A stretch of DNA of 64,000 nt from Mediterranea sp. An20 (lineage in GTDB: Bacteria > Bacteroidota > Bacteroidia > Bacteroidales > Bacteroidaceae). Each line of letters begins with the position of its first letter. Positions within the stretch are counted from its first letter, which is position 1. The notes beneath the pieces were generated by a model, which ran no database searches, was not told where the DNA came from, and worked only from the letters and a program-made list of their open reading frames with translations. Location: the NCBI RefSeq assembly GCF_002160055.1, contig NZ_NFJV01000001.1, forward strand, positions 1 through 64,000, written 5' to 3'. Below, piece after piece: positions 26,361 to 34,639 of this stretch. A program made the position numbers and the translations under genes.

Positions 26361-28139
26361 ATGAGAACTCTACGAAACATCACGCTCCGGATAACAGTCG
26401 TCCTGCTGTGGATTGCCACAGCCTGGGTGCCTGCCACCGCGCAAGACCGACCGCTCACCGAAGAGCAACAGCGCAAATATGACTATTATTACCTGGAGGC
26501 CCTACGGCTGAAAGCGCAACGGCAATACGATGCAGCCTTCGACTTGTTGCAACACTGCCTCGAAATCAACCCGAAGGCACCGTCTGCCCTCTACGAACTG
26601 GCGCAGTACTACCTCTTCCTGAAAGACGATGACAAGGCTTTGCAGGAACTGGAAAAGACCGTAACCTACGAGCCGGACAACTACTGGTACGCACAGGCAC
26701 TGGCCAGCTTGTATCAGAAAGAAAATGAAACCGAAAAAGCCACGGCACTGCTGGAAGACATGGCTGCCCGCTTCACCGACAAGCCGGACCCGCTGTATAA
26801 CCTGCTGGACTTGTACAACCGGGCTGAAGACTACGACAAGATGCTGGGCATCTTGGACCAACTGGAACAGCGCATGGGGAAGAACGAGGCGCTCACCATG
26901 GAGAAATTCCGCATCTACCTGCAAAAGAAAGATAACAAACGCGCCTTCCACGAAATAGAAAGCCTGGTGAAGGAATATCCCATGGACACACGCTACCGGG
27001 TGATATTGGGCGATGCCTACCTGCAAAACGGGAAGGAAAAGGAGGCCTACAACATCTACACCGAGGTGCTGAAGCAGGAACCGGACAATCCCATGGCGCT
27101 TTACTCGCTGGCCGACTATTATAAGAAGACCGGACAGGAAGAACGCTACCAACAGCAGTTGGACACTCTGCTGCTGAACCGGAAGGTTGCGTCGGACACG
27201 AAACTGCTGGTGATGCGACAGCTCATCATAGATAACGAACAGGCCGACGGCGACAGCACTCGCATCATCCGGCTCTTCGACCGCATCTTGCAAGAGGAAC
27301 CGGACAATGCGCAACTGCCGATGCTCTACATTCAATATCTTTTGGCAAAAGGCATGGAAGAGCAGGCACAGCCCGTGCTGCACCAGGTGCTCGACATCGA
27401 CCCTACCAACACGGCGGCACGAATGACCCTGCTGGGCGAGGCTATCAAAAAGGAAGACTACAAGGAGGTGACCCGACTGTGCGAAGGCGGAGTGGTGGCC
27501 AACCCCGACAAACCGGAGTTCTACTTCTACTTAGCCATAGCCTACAACCAGGACGAACGCAACGACGATGTCATCAGCACGTGTCGCAAGGCGCTGCAAC
27601 AGGCACGCAAAGGCACCAAGAAGGAGGTTATCTCCGACTTCTTTACCATCATGGGCGATGCCTATTACGCCAAAAAGATGTCCGAAAAAGCGTATGAGTC
27701 CTACGACTCGGCCTTGGTGTACTACCCCGAAAACATCCCTGCACTGAACAACTATGCCTACTACCTATCGCTGGAAAGGCGCGACCTGGACAGGGCAGAG
27801 GAGATGAGCTACAAGACCATCAAGGCCGAACCGAAGAATGCCACCTATCTGGACACATACGCCTGGATTCTCTTCGAAAAAGGCAGATACGACGAAGCCC
27901 GCATCTACATAGATGACGCCCTGCTGAGCAACGAAGAGAAAAGCGCCGGCGTAGTGGAACACGCCGGAGACATTTACTTTATGACGGGCGACACGGAGAA
28001 AGCCGTAGAGCTGTGGAAGAAGGCCCGCGAAATGGGCATACGCACCGAAGAAATAGAGAAGAAGATTAACGAAAAGAAATATGTCCCCTACAAAGACAAT
28101 GAAGATGGAGAGAAGGCCATGCAACATGACGGCAAGTAA
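26361..28139 (+). CDS. Tetratricopeptide-repeat protein, exported
   Basis: A 592-aa protein with an N-terminal signal (ITLRITVVLLWIATAWVPATAQ) and then TPR-type helical pairs through most of its length, for example YDAAFDLLQHCLEINPKAPSALYELAQYYLF, DDKALQELEKTVTYEPDNYWYAQALASLY and a C-terminal set ending GRYDEARIYIDDALLSNEEKSAGVVEHAGDIYFMTGDTEKAVELWKKA (shown only to mark repeat positions). It probably acts as a periplasmic scaffold. It overlaps the DUF4292 gene by 14 nt and is in one operon with dut and envC, an arrangement suggesting a role with outer-membrane or murein machinery. Confidence 0.88.
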   Translation: MRTLRNITLRITVVLLWIATAWVPATAQDRPLTEEQQRKYDYYYLEALRLKAQRQYDAAFDLLQHCLEINPKAPSALYELAQYYLFLKDDDKALQELEKTVTYEPDNYWYAQALASLYQKENETEKATALLEDMAARFTDKPDPLYNLLDLYNRAEDYDKMLGILDQLEQRMGKNEALTMEKFRIYLQKKDNKRAFHEIESLVKEYPMDTRYRVILGDAYLQNGKEKEAYNIYTEVLKQEPDNPMALYSLADYYKKTGQEERYQQQLDTLLLNRKVASDTKLLVMRQLIIDNEQADGDSTRIIRLFDRILQEEPDNAQLPMLYIQYLLAKGMEEQAQPVLHQVLDIDPTNTAARMTLLGEAIKKEDYKEVTRLCEGGVVANPDKPEFYFYLAIAYNQDERNDDVISTCRKALQQARKGTKKEVISDFFTIMGDAYYAKKMSEKAYESYDSALVYYPENIPALNNYAYYLSLERRDLDRAEEMSYKTIKAEPKNATYLDTYAWILFEKGRYDEARIYIDDALLSNEEKSAGVVEHAGDIYFMTGDTEKAVELWKKAREMGIRTEEIEKKINEKKYVPYKDNEDGEKAMQHDGK

Positions 28140-28731
28140 GAACCGACGGAACGACCGACGAAACCACCCGCGGGCGTTCCGCCTGGTGCTGATGCTGGCT
28201 GCCCTGCTGGTATGCCTGGCGGGATGCAAAACTTCGCGCCGGGGTGAATCGGGATTCTCGAAGGAGAGCACCTGCCTGTCGTCGAAGGTCAAGCTGACCG
28301 TGCCCAGCAAGCAATCGGTACTGACGGTCAACGGCACCCTGAAGCTGGTGCGCGGCGAACGGATGCAGATTTCGTTTCTGATGCCTATCCTGCGCACCGA
28401 GGTGGCACGTATCGAGGTAACTCCGGACGACCTCCTGCTGGTGGACCGCATGGGCAAGCGCTACGTGCATGCCACCCGCAAAGAACTGAAGGACGTGTTG
28501 CCCCGGAAAGCCACGTTTGCCCACTTAGAAAAGCTGCTCTTTGCCGCCGCCACGCCGGAAGGCAAAACGGTGATTACGGCCGAACAGCTGGGCATTCCCT
28601 CTATCGAAGGAGGGAAAATAGAGTTCTCGGACTTCTCTACCCGGCCCATAGAACTGACACCCACCACCCTCTCGTCCAAATACCAGGAAGTGGAGTGGTA
28701 TGAACTCCTGCATCTGCTGATGAGCCTATGA
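28126..28731 (+). CDS. DUF4292 lipoprotein
   Basis: A 201-aa Bacteroidetes-specific lipoprotein. The start at 28126 (MTASKNRRN) gives an N-terminal basic region, a hydrophobic stretch and Cys34 after CLAG; it overlaps the end of the TPR gene. The rest (SKVKLTVPSKQSVLTVNGTLKLVRGERMQISFLMP, EVARIEVTPDDLLLVDRMGKRYV) is predicted beta-strand rich and resembles the LolA/LolB-like half-barrel shape associated with DUF4292. A lipid- or lipoprotein-handling role is only inferred. It overlaps envC by four nt (ATGA), so translation is coupled. Confidence 0.8.
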   Translation: MTASKNRRNDRRNHPRAFRLVLMLAALLVCLAGCKTSRRGESGFSKESTCLSSKVKLTVPSKQSVLTVNGTLKLVRGERMQISFLMPILRTEVARIEVTPDDLLLVDRMGKRYVHATRKELKDVLPRKATFAHLEKLLFAAATPEGKTVITAEQLGIPSIEGGKIEFSDFSTRPIELTPTTLSSKYQEVEWYELLHLLMSL

Positions 28732-30032
28732 CACGCCGATTCTTCTGCCTGCTCGCCGCCTGCTTTTGCCTGCTGGTCCCTCTCCTTGCACAGTCCAACA
28801 AGACCATCAAGGAGCTGGAAAACAAACGGGAAGAGCTGCAACGCCGTATGGCAGAATCGGAAGCCATGCTGAAGACAACCAGCAGCAACGTGGGCAGCCA
28901 ACTGAAAGGACTTGCCGCCCTGACCGGACAGATAGAAGAGCGCAAGCGATATATCCAGGTGCTGAACAACGACCTGGAAACTCTCGACCGGGAACTCGCC
29001 GCGCTGGGAAGGCAAATCGTCGCACTGCAAAAGGAGCTCAAAGAGAAGCAAGACAACTATGCCGCCTCCGTGCGCTACCTGCAACAGCATCAGTCCATCG
29101 AAGAGAAACTGCTGTTTATCTTCTCTGCCAAGAACCTGGCACAAATCTACCGACGCCTGCGCTACGTGCGCGAATATGCCGACTACCAACGCAAGCAGGG
29201 GAAGGAAATCACCGAAAAGCAGAAGCAGACCGACCGGAAACGCCAGGAGGTGCTGGAAGTGCGCGAATCGAAAGGGCAACTGCTGAGGGACAGACAGAAG
29301 GAGCAGGCGGCTTTAGAGGAACAGGAAAAAGAAAAGGCATCGCTTGTGGCAGACCTGCGACGCCAGCAGAAGGGATTGCAGCAGGAACTGAAACGCCAGC
29401 GACAAGAAGCCGAACAGCTCAATGCACAAATAGACCGACTGATAGCCGAAGAGATTGAAAAGGCACGCAAACGCGCCGAAGAAGAGGCCCGACGGGAAGA
29501 AGCCCGGCGCAAGGCAGCAGAAGAGGCTGCCCGCCGACAAGCGGAAGCAGAGGCTACCGCCTCCCCAAAGCAACCGGCACCCATGGAAACCAGTACCTTG
29601 GACAGGGCCGACCGCCAGCTCTCCGGCTCCTTTGCCTCCAACCGGGGCAAGCTGCCCGCTCCTATCACCGGCTCCTACCTCATCGTCAGCCACTACGGAC
29701 GCTATTCGGTGATGCGTAACGTGGTGCTGGACAACAAGGGCATCGACCTGCAGGGACAACCCGGTGCAAAGGCACGTGCCGTGTTCAATGGGAAAGTGGC
29801 TGCGGTATTCCAACTCAACGGCTTGTTCAACGTGCTGGTGCGCCACGGGGCTTACATCTCCGTTTACTGCAACCTCTCGCAGGCCCTCGTCAAAGCCGGA
29901 GACAATGTAAAGACCCGGCAACCGTTGGGTGAGGTGTTCTCCGACCCTGCCGACGGAGGGCGCACGGTGCTGCACTTCCAGCTACGCAAGGAGACACAGA
30001 AGCTGAACCCGGAACAGTGGATTGCCCGGTGA
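28728..30032 (+). CDS. EnvC-type murein hydrolase activator (degenerate M23/LytM domain)
   Basis: Exported 434-aa protein: signal peptide ending LLAQ, a long coiled coil (about 23-270, with a strongly charged Lys/Glu/Arg/Ala segment) and a C-terminal LytM domain (about 300-434). The usual LytM zinc ligands are mostly missing: HxxxD is NKGID, the YxHL histidine is Asn in VYCNLS, and HxH is VLH in TVLHFQLR. The protein should therefore not cut murein itself but, like E. coli EnvC, activate an amidase at the division site. It ends the dut-TPR-DUF4292 operon. Confidence 0.88.
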   Translation: MTRRFFCLLAACFCLLVPLLAQSNKTIKELENKREELQRRMAESEAMLKTTSSNVGSQLKGLAALTGQIEERKRYIQVLNNDLETLDRELAALGRQIVALQKELKEKQDNYAASVRYLQQHQSIEEKLLFIFSAKNLAQIYRRLRYVREYADYQRKQGKEITEKQKQTDRKRQEVLEVRESKGQLLRDRQKEQAALEEQEKEKASLVADLRRQQKGLQQELKRQRQEAEQLNAQIDRLIAEEIEKARKRAEEEARREEARRKAAEEAARRQAEAEATASPKQPAPMETSTLDRADRQLSGSFASNRGKLPAPITGSYLIVSHYGRYSVMRNVVLDNKGIDLQGQPGAKARAVFNGKVAAVFQLNGLFNVLVRHGAYISVYCNLSQALVKAGDNVKTRQPLGEVFSDPADGGRTVLHFQLRKETQKLNPEQWIAR

Positions 30033-30161
30033 TTTCCCGATGACGGCTGCCGGGTATGACGTTCGCCGGACATGGGAGGCACGGAAGGACAGCCACAAAG
30101 TCCGAAGCCCGGATAATCCGAAACCGCCACTACTATAAGAGAGGTACATTGCCAAGCAATA

Positions 30162-30196
30162 AGCAGCATACTGCCAGTCGACAAGCAGCGTGCTGC
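30162..30196. repeat. Tandem hairpin element, copy 3
   Basis: GCAG-cata-CTGC (30162-30173) and GCAG-cgtg-CTGC (30185-30196) are two small hairpins whose centres are 23 bp apart. A larger terminator hairpin with a related GCAGACTG stem follows at 30205-30240. Confidence 0.65.
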
Positions 30197-30204
30197 ATCT
30201 ATAT

Positions 30205-30240
30205 AAAAAGCAGACTGCTGATTATCAACAGTCTGCCTTT
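30205..30240. terminator. Terminator between envC and M20 gene
   Basis: GCAGACTG (30210-30217) and CAGTCTGC (30229-30236) form an 8-bp stem with an 11-nt loop. The minus strand ends in TTTTTAT (complement of 30203-30209), so it best serves the minus-strand M20 gene, whose stop is 12 nt away; the plus side has a short CTTT. Confidence 0.75.
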
Positions 30241-30251
30241 CGTCCAGTCTT

Positions 30252-31325
30252 CTATTTCAGCGAGGTGCCATCCAGCAGTTCGATGTACATCCCGATGGCC
30301 TCTTCTATTTCGCGTACAAAGATAAATTCATCGGCTGTATGCGAGCGGCTGCTCTTGCCCGGCCCCATCTTCATGGACGGGAAAGGCATCAGCGCCTGGT
30401 CGGACAAAGTGGGCGAGCCGAAGGGGACGCGCCCCATCGCCACGGCCCGGCGCACTACGGGATGTTCGGGCGACACGTGCGAAGAACTCAGACGGAAGCT
30501 GCGGGCACGCGCCTCACACTTCAGATGCGGGGTGATGAGGTCGAAAAGCTCCCGGTTGGTATAGCACTCGTTGCTGCGGATGTCGACCACAAACGTGCAA
30601 CGGTCGGGAATGACGTTGTGCTGCGTGCCGGCACTGACCACGGTCACGCTCATCTTGACAGGTCCCAGCAGCGGAGAGACCTTGGGGAAACGGTAGTCAC
30701 GAAACCAGGCTATATCGTCCAATACTTTATAAATGGCATTGTCGCCCTCCTCGCGGGCAGCATGGCCGGAGCGCCCCGTGGCCGTGACGTCCAACACCAT
30801 CAGCCCCTTCTCGGCAATGGCAGGCTGCATCTCGGTAGGCTCGCCCACGATGGCAAAGTCGACGGGCGGCAACTGGGGCAACACACTCTCGATGCCTCCC
30901 TGTCCCGACACCTCCTCCTCGCACGAAGCCAGAAACAGCAGGTTGTAGGGTTGGGCGGTGCGGCAGAGATGCAGGAAGGCCTGCAGCAGACTGACCACAC
31001 TGGCTCCTGCATCGTTGCTGCCCAAGCCATAGAGTTTCCCGTTGGTTTCCAGCGCAGGGGTGAAAGGGTCGCGCCTCCAGCCGCTGACGGGTTTCACGGT
31101 GTCGATGTGCGAATTAAGCAGCAGCGTAGGCTTCTTCAGGTCGAACATGGGCGAAAGGCACCACACGTTGTTGCCTCGCCGCCCTGTTTCCATACCCTGG
31201 CATTCGATGTACTGTTGCAGGCAGTCGGCAGCCTTCTCCTCGTCGCGGCTCACAGAGGGGATGGCAATCAGCGATTTCAGTAAAGCTACCGCCTCGGCGG
31301 TAAGTTCCGTAAGATTTGTTTTCAT
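30252..31325 (-). CDS. M20-family deacylase (ArgE/DapE-like)
   Basis: Cytoplasmic di-zinc amidohydrolase of 357 aa. Metal ligands are visible: His73 and Asp75 in LNSHIDTV, Asp105 in GLGSNDAGASV, and the Glu pair 136-137 in ASCEEEVSGQGG. The dimerisation domain contains GRSGHAAREEGDNAIY. It is the type annotated in Bacteroides as acetylornithine deacetylase; in B. fragilis-type arginine synthesis the intermediates are N-succinylated, so a succinyl-ornithine substrate is possible. No arg genes are nearby, so the exact substrate stays open. It lies 25 nt downstream of ctpA. Confidence 0.83.
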   Translation of the reverse strand: MKTNLTELTAEAVALLKSLIAIPSVSRDEEKAADCLQQYIECQGMETGRRGNNVWCLSPMFDLKKPTLLLNSHIDTVKPVSGWRRDPFTPALETNGKLYGLGSNDAGASVVSLLQAFLHLCRTAQPYNLLFLASCEEEVSGQGGIESVLPQLPPVDFAIVGEPTEMQPAIAEKGLMVLDVTATGRSGHAAREEGDNAIYKVLDDIAWFRDYRFPKVSPLLGPVKMSVTVVSAGTQHNVIPDRCTFVVDIRSNECYTNRELFDLITPHLKCEARARSFRLSSSHVSPEHPVVRRAVAMGRVPFGSPTLSDQALMPFPSMKMGPGKSSRSHTADEFIFVREIEEAIGMYIELLDGTSLK

Positions 31326-31350
31326 TGATGCAAGTTTGAAAAAAGAGAGG

Positions 31351-33036
31351 TCAGATACTGTCTGTCGGCTGTTCGGGTGCGCTCAGCATGCTTCGGTAAG
31401 CGTCGGCATCGCCCAGAACCTTCACGGCCTCCTTCAGGTCGGGGTCGTCTTTCAGCTGTTCGATGATGCTTCCGCGCTGGTAGTAGTAACGCTTCACGAT
31501 TTCGATGGCCAGCATGCTTTTGATTTCTTTGGCGAAATAATCCAGGTCGTGGTCGAGGTTGTGCTGCAGTTTCTTTTCCAAGGCATCGAACTCGGCAGAG
31601 GCTCCTTCCAGGTAGCCTTCAAACTCTGCCATCTCCTTCAGGCTCTTCAGCATCTTCTCGGTCTGCTGGTCGTATTTGAAATCGGCGGCCTTCACCTTTT
31701 CCTTAAAGGCGGCATAATCGGCATCGGTCACTTCAAACTGTTCGGGGGCAGGTATGCTGGCGTGCTTCAGGCAATAATCCGTGGCATAGTCGAAAATCAG
31801 ATTCTCATTAACCAGATAGAACAGGATGTTGGGCAGCTTCTCGGCCTCCACCTCGATGTCGGGCGTCACGCCGCCTCCATCGCGCACGACACGCCCTGCC
31901 CGTGTGTGAAACACCGTGGTCAGGCTGTCGGGGATTCGTCCCACACTTCCGTCCTCATTGCGGTGCGTATAGTCGATGGCCTGCACGCAACGCCCGCTGG
32001 GGATGTAATATTTGGAGGTGGTCAGCTTCATGGTGCCGCCGTAGGGCAACTGGCGGGTGGTCTGCACCAAGCCCTTGCCGTAGGTGCGCGTGCCGATGAT
32101 GACGGCGCGGTCGAGGTCCTGCAACGAACCGGCCAGTATTTCGGAAGACGACGCCGTAACGCTGTTCACCAGCACCGCCAGCGGTATATCCAAATCCAAC
32201 GGCTCACGCAAAGTCTTGTAAATATTGCTGGACTGAGCAATCTTTCCTTTCGTCGTCACCAGCGTATCGCCTCTGGGCAGGAAGAAGTTGGCAATCTCCA
32301 CCGCCTCGTCCAGCAATCCGCCGCCGTTGTTGCGCAAGTCTATCACCAGCGAGGCAATGCCCTGCTTCTTCAGTTCCAGGAAAGCCTCCTTGAACTCCTG
32401 CGACGGATTGCCCGAGAAGGTGCTGAGGTTGATGTAGCCGATGCTGTCGCCCACCATACCGTAATAAGGGATGATAGGCAACTGGATGGAGCGCCGCACC
32501 ACATCGAACTCCAGCGGTTTCTTCGTGCCCGGACGCTGCACCTTGAGCTTAAAGCTGGTTCCCACCTGTCCGCGCAGCAAGGTGCTGACATCGGGATTGC
32601 CCTTCAGGTCCTTCCCGTCAATCTCCAGCAGCACGTCGCCGGCCTTCAGTCCCACCTCGGCGGCAGGCATTCCCTCGTAAGGCTCGGCAATCACCGTATA
32701 TTGTGTCTTGGGCGAATAACGGATAATGGAACCGATGCCCCCATAAGAATTCTTCAACATCTGCTCCAGCTCACTCTGGTCGTCTTCGGGATAATATTCG
32801 GTATAAGGGTCCAGCGAATAAAGCATGGCATCGATTCCCTCGCGGATGGTTTTATTGGGGTCGATGGTGTCTACATAGAACAAATCCAATTCTTTTACAA
32901 TGGAGTTGAATATATCCAGATTCTTCGCAATCTGAAAACTCCGGCTGTCAGCACTTGCAAATCCCCAAAGGGCTACTATTCCTACAGCTGCCAGCAGCCC
33001 TAAAATGGCTCTGCGAACCTTGAAAAATCGTCTCAT
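31351..33036 (-). CDS. C-terminal processing peptidase, S41 family
   Basis: Periplasmic tail-specific serine protease of 561 aa with an N-terminal signal or anchor (about 8-28). A PDZ domain lies around 95-185 (YGGIGSIIRY to VLLEIDGKDLKG). The Ser/Lys dyad is predicted from TASSSEI (Ser at 296-298) and Lys321 in TRTYGKGLVQ. The C-terminal about 180 residues are an alpha-helical, charged extension typical of the Bacteroidetes CtpA group. Targets are usually envelope proteins. It heads a two-gene unit with the M20 deacylase; a minus-strand -7 box (TATCTTTG, 33094-33101) lies 57 nt upstream. Confidence 0.92.
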   Translation of the reverse strand: MRRFFKVRRAILGLLAAVGIVALWGFASADSRSFQIAKNLDIFNSIVKELDLFYVDTIDPNKTIREGIDAMLYSLDPYTEYYPEDDQSELEQMLKNSYGGIGSIIRYSPKTQYTVIAEPYEGMPAAEVGLKAGDVLLEIDGKDLKGNPDVSTLLRGQVGTSFKLKVQRPGTKKPLEFDVVRRSIQLPIIPYYGMVGDSIGYINLSTFSGNPSQEFKEAFLELKKQGIASLVIDLRNNGGGLLDEAVEIANFFLPRGDTLVTTKGKIAQSSNIYKTLREPLDLDIPLAVLVNSVTASSSEILAGSLQDLDRAVIIGTRTYGKGLVQTTRQLPYGGTMKLTTSKYYIPSGRCVQAIDYTHRNEDGSVGRIPDSLTTVFHTRAGRVVRDGGGVTPDIEVEAEKLPNILFYLVNENLIFDYATDYCLKHASIPAPEQFEVTDADYAAFKEKVKAADFKYDQQTEKMLKSLKEMAEFEGYLEGASAEFDALEKKLQHNLDHDLDYFAKEIKSMLAIEIVKRYYYQRGSIIEQLKDDPDLKEAVKVLGDADAYRSMLSAPEQPTDSI

Positions 33037-33093
33037 ATCGTACTTTTTTAGTGGTAAAATCGTTTATTTCGTCTTTTTTCGCGAATTTTTCCG

Positions 33094-33101
33094 CAAAGAT
33101 A
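33094..33101 (-). promoter_or_regulatory. -7 promoter box for the S41 peptidase gene
   Basis: TATCTTTG on the minus strand matches TAnnTTTG exactly, 57 nt upstream of the start. It partly overlaps the -33 region of the oppositely oriented tRNA promoter. Confidence 0.5.
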
Positions 33102-33132
33102 TTGCATATTTCAAAATATCCTATTACTTTTG
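33101..33132 (+). promoter_or_regulatory. Promoter of the tRNA-Asn pair
   Basis: ATTG (33101-33104) and TACTTTTG (33125-33132) are spaced by 20 nt and lie 25 nt before the first tRNA base. Confidence 0.65.
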
Positions 33133-33157
33133 CACCGCATTTGAGAAAAAACAACAC

Positions 33158-33231
33158 TCTTCGTTAGCTCAGTCGGTTAGAGCATCTGACTGTTAATCAG
33201 AGGGTCCTTGGTTCAAGTCCAAGACGAAGAG
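33158..33231 (+). tRNA. tRNA-Asn (GTT)
   Basis: 74 nt fold as a complete cloverleaf: acceptor TCTTCGT with ACGAAGA, D arm GCTC...GAGC, anticodon stem TCTGA/TCAGA around CTGTTAA (anticodon GTT), T arm CTTGG-TTCAAGT-CCAAG, discriminator G. CCA is not encoded. Confidence 0.98.
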
Positions 33232-33253
33232 CTCTTTATGCCAAATGCAATAT

Positions 33254-33327
33254 TCTTCGTTAGCTCAGTCGGTTAGAGCATCTGACTGTTAATCAGAGGG
33301 TCCTTGGTTCAAGTCCAAGACGAAGAG
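33254..33327 (+). tRNA. tRNA-Asn (GTT), second identical copy
   Basis: Identical in all 74 positions to the first tRNA-Asn, 22 nt downstream and followed at once by a terminator, so both are one transcript. Confidence 0.98.
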
Positions 33328-33330
33328 CAG

Positions 33331-33364
33331 AAAAAGAGGAGAGCCGCCGCTTTCCTCTTTTTTT
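33331..33364 (+). terminator. Terminator of the tRNA-Asn unit
   Basis: AAAAAGAGGA pairs with TCCTCTTTTT across a 12-nt loop and continues into a T-run, starting 3 nt after the second tRNA. Confidence 0.88.
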
Positions 33365-33394
33365 GTATGCGCCCTTGCCCAGGCAGCCTCCCCT

Positions 33395-34099
33395 TTAGCT
33401 GCCCGCCACAGCCAGCGTCAGCACACTGACCTGCACCCCTTCCACTCCGTCCAGGGCATCGGCACAGGCTGTGACCGTGGCTCCCGTAGTAAACACATCA
33501 TCGACAATCAGGACGTGTTTGCCCTTAAAGGCTTCGGGAGCATGTAAGGAAAAAATGCCCGCCACATTGTCCTGACGCTCCATCACCGACTTGTGGGTTT
33601 GCGTGTCTGTGTCTTTATCGCGCGTCACCGACTTCCCGTCGACCGGAATGCCGGTAACGGCCGACAGTCCCCGTGCCAGCCATTCGCTCTGGTTATAGCC
33701 CCTGCTCCGCTGCTTGCGCGGGTGAAGCGGCACAGGCACTATCACATCGACACCTTCGAAGAAACCGGAAGGCATGAGTTCGGCAGCAGCTTGCTTGCCC
33801 AAAGACAAGGCTATGTCTTTCCGGCCCTTATACTTCAACAGATGCAACACTGAGGCATAGCTCCCGCCCCGCCGGTAATAGACATAGGAAGAGGCACGCA
33901 CCAGCGGCATCTTCGCCCACAACGCACGCTCCACGGGATTGTCCGGCTTCAGGTGATAGCCCGTACGGGGCAAGTCCATATTGCACCTGAGACAAACCAC
34001 TTCCTCGCCTTCTTGCAGGGTATTGCCGCACACCACACAGCAGCGGGGCACCAACAGGCGCCACAAAGAACAGAGCCAGATTCTACCGATTTTCCACAT
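33395..34099 (-). CDS. ComF-family phosphoribosyltransferase-like protein
   Basis: A 234-aa protein of the ComF/GntX family linked to DNA uptake in competent species. The N-terminus carries a zinc-ribbon-like four-Cys motif (CCVVCGNTL...VVCLRCNM, residues about 20-40). The C-terminal half is a type I PRTase fold with the PRPP loop VLIVDDVFTTGATVTACADAL and the family's KQRSRGYNQSEWLARGL. Role in Bacteroidales is unknown; DNA-uptake involvement is only by family. It is monocistronic, with a -7 box 18 nt upstream. Confidence 0.92.
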   Translation of the reverse strand: MWKIGRIWLCSLWRLLVPRCCVVCGNTLQEGEEVVCLRCNMDLPRTGYHLKPDNPVERALWAKMPLVRASSYVYYRRGGSYASVLHLLKYKGRKDIALSLGKQAAAELMPSGFFEGVDVIVPVPLHPRKQRSRGYNQSEWLARGLSAVTGIPVDGKSVTRDKDTDTQTHKSVMERQDNVAGIFSLHAPEAFKGKHVLIVDDVFTTGATVTACADALDGVEGVQVSVLTLAVAGS

Positions 34100-34116
34100 A
34101 TTAATATATATGTATG

Positions 34117-34124
34117 CAAAGATA
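34117..34124 (-). promoter_or_regulatory. -7 promoter box for comF-like gene
   Basis: TATCTTTG on the minus strand, exact match to TAnnTTTG, 17 nt before the start codon; the leader would be very short. No clear -33 box. Confidence 0.5.
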
Positions 34125-34532
34125 AAGGATTCGGCCCGAATAACGGCAGGAAACAGGAAATCTTATTTGGGCACGGCTTGGTAACCGACCCGTAACACCG
34201 ATGAAGACTATCTGACACGGAGAACCGCCGGCCTGAAGCGCACCGCAGTCGGCAACATAGGCGTGCGCCACAAACTCTGAACCGAAAAGACCGGCAGACA
34301 CGCGGACAGGCAAAGCCTTATCGCCCCCGACGGGAAACGCTTGGCAGCACGGTGGAAAAGGCGCCCCGCCCTGCTGGAAAGCGCTGCGCGGGAAACCCAT
34401 GCGCAAGGGAAAGTATAATTAACGATAAAGATTATATACCGCTCAACCAACCGCAACGAGGGCTATACGGACCGGCAGTCCTCACGCGAAGAGGATGCCG
34501 GCGTTTTTTTGCAGGCAGACCGCAACCCGGCA
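34125..34532. other. Intergenic region without a gene
   Basis: About 400 nt between the divergent comF-like and tolC units. Short open frames on both strands lack any recognisable domain. An AT-rich island at about 34415-34440 stands out in otherwise GC-rich sequence. I see no repeat or RNA fold that I can name. Confidence 0.55.
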
Positions 34533-34564
34533 TTTGCTTATCTGACGCAAAAAACGTAACTTTG
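34533..34564 (+). promoter_or_regulatory. Consensus promoter of the tolC-hlyD-MFS operon
   Basis: TTTG (34533-34536), 20 nt, TAACTTTG (34557-34564): an exact match to both Bacteroides boxes. The leader to the ATG at 34640 is about 70 nt. Confidence 0.85.
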
Positions 34565-34639
34565 CAGCCACAAAAAGATGGAAGGGACCCGACACGTAGC
34601 GAATACGCGCCTCCCGACAATCAGGATAATGACAAAGAT

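Noticed and set aside
28728..30032. Active M23 endopeptidase
   Set aside because: Zinc-binding positions of the LytM fold are substituted (Asn for His in HxxxD, Val for His in HxH), so catalytic function is unlikely.
34101..34406. Possible 101-aa gene between comF and tolC
   Set aside because: It overlaps the comF promoter box and has no protein-like pattern or homologue that I recognise.
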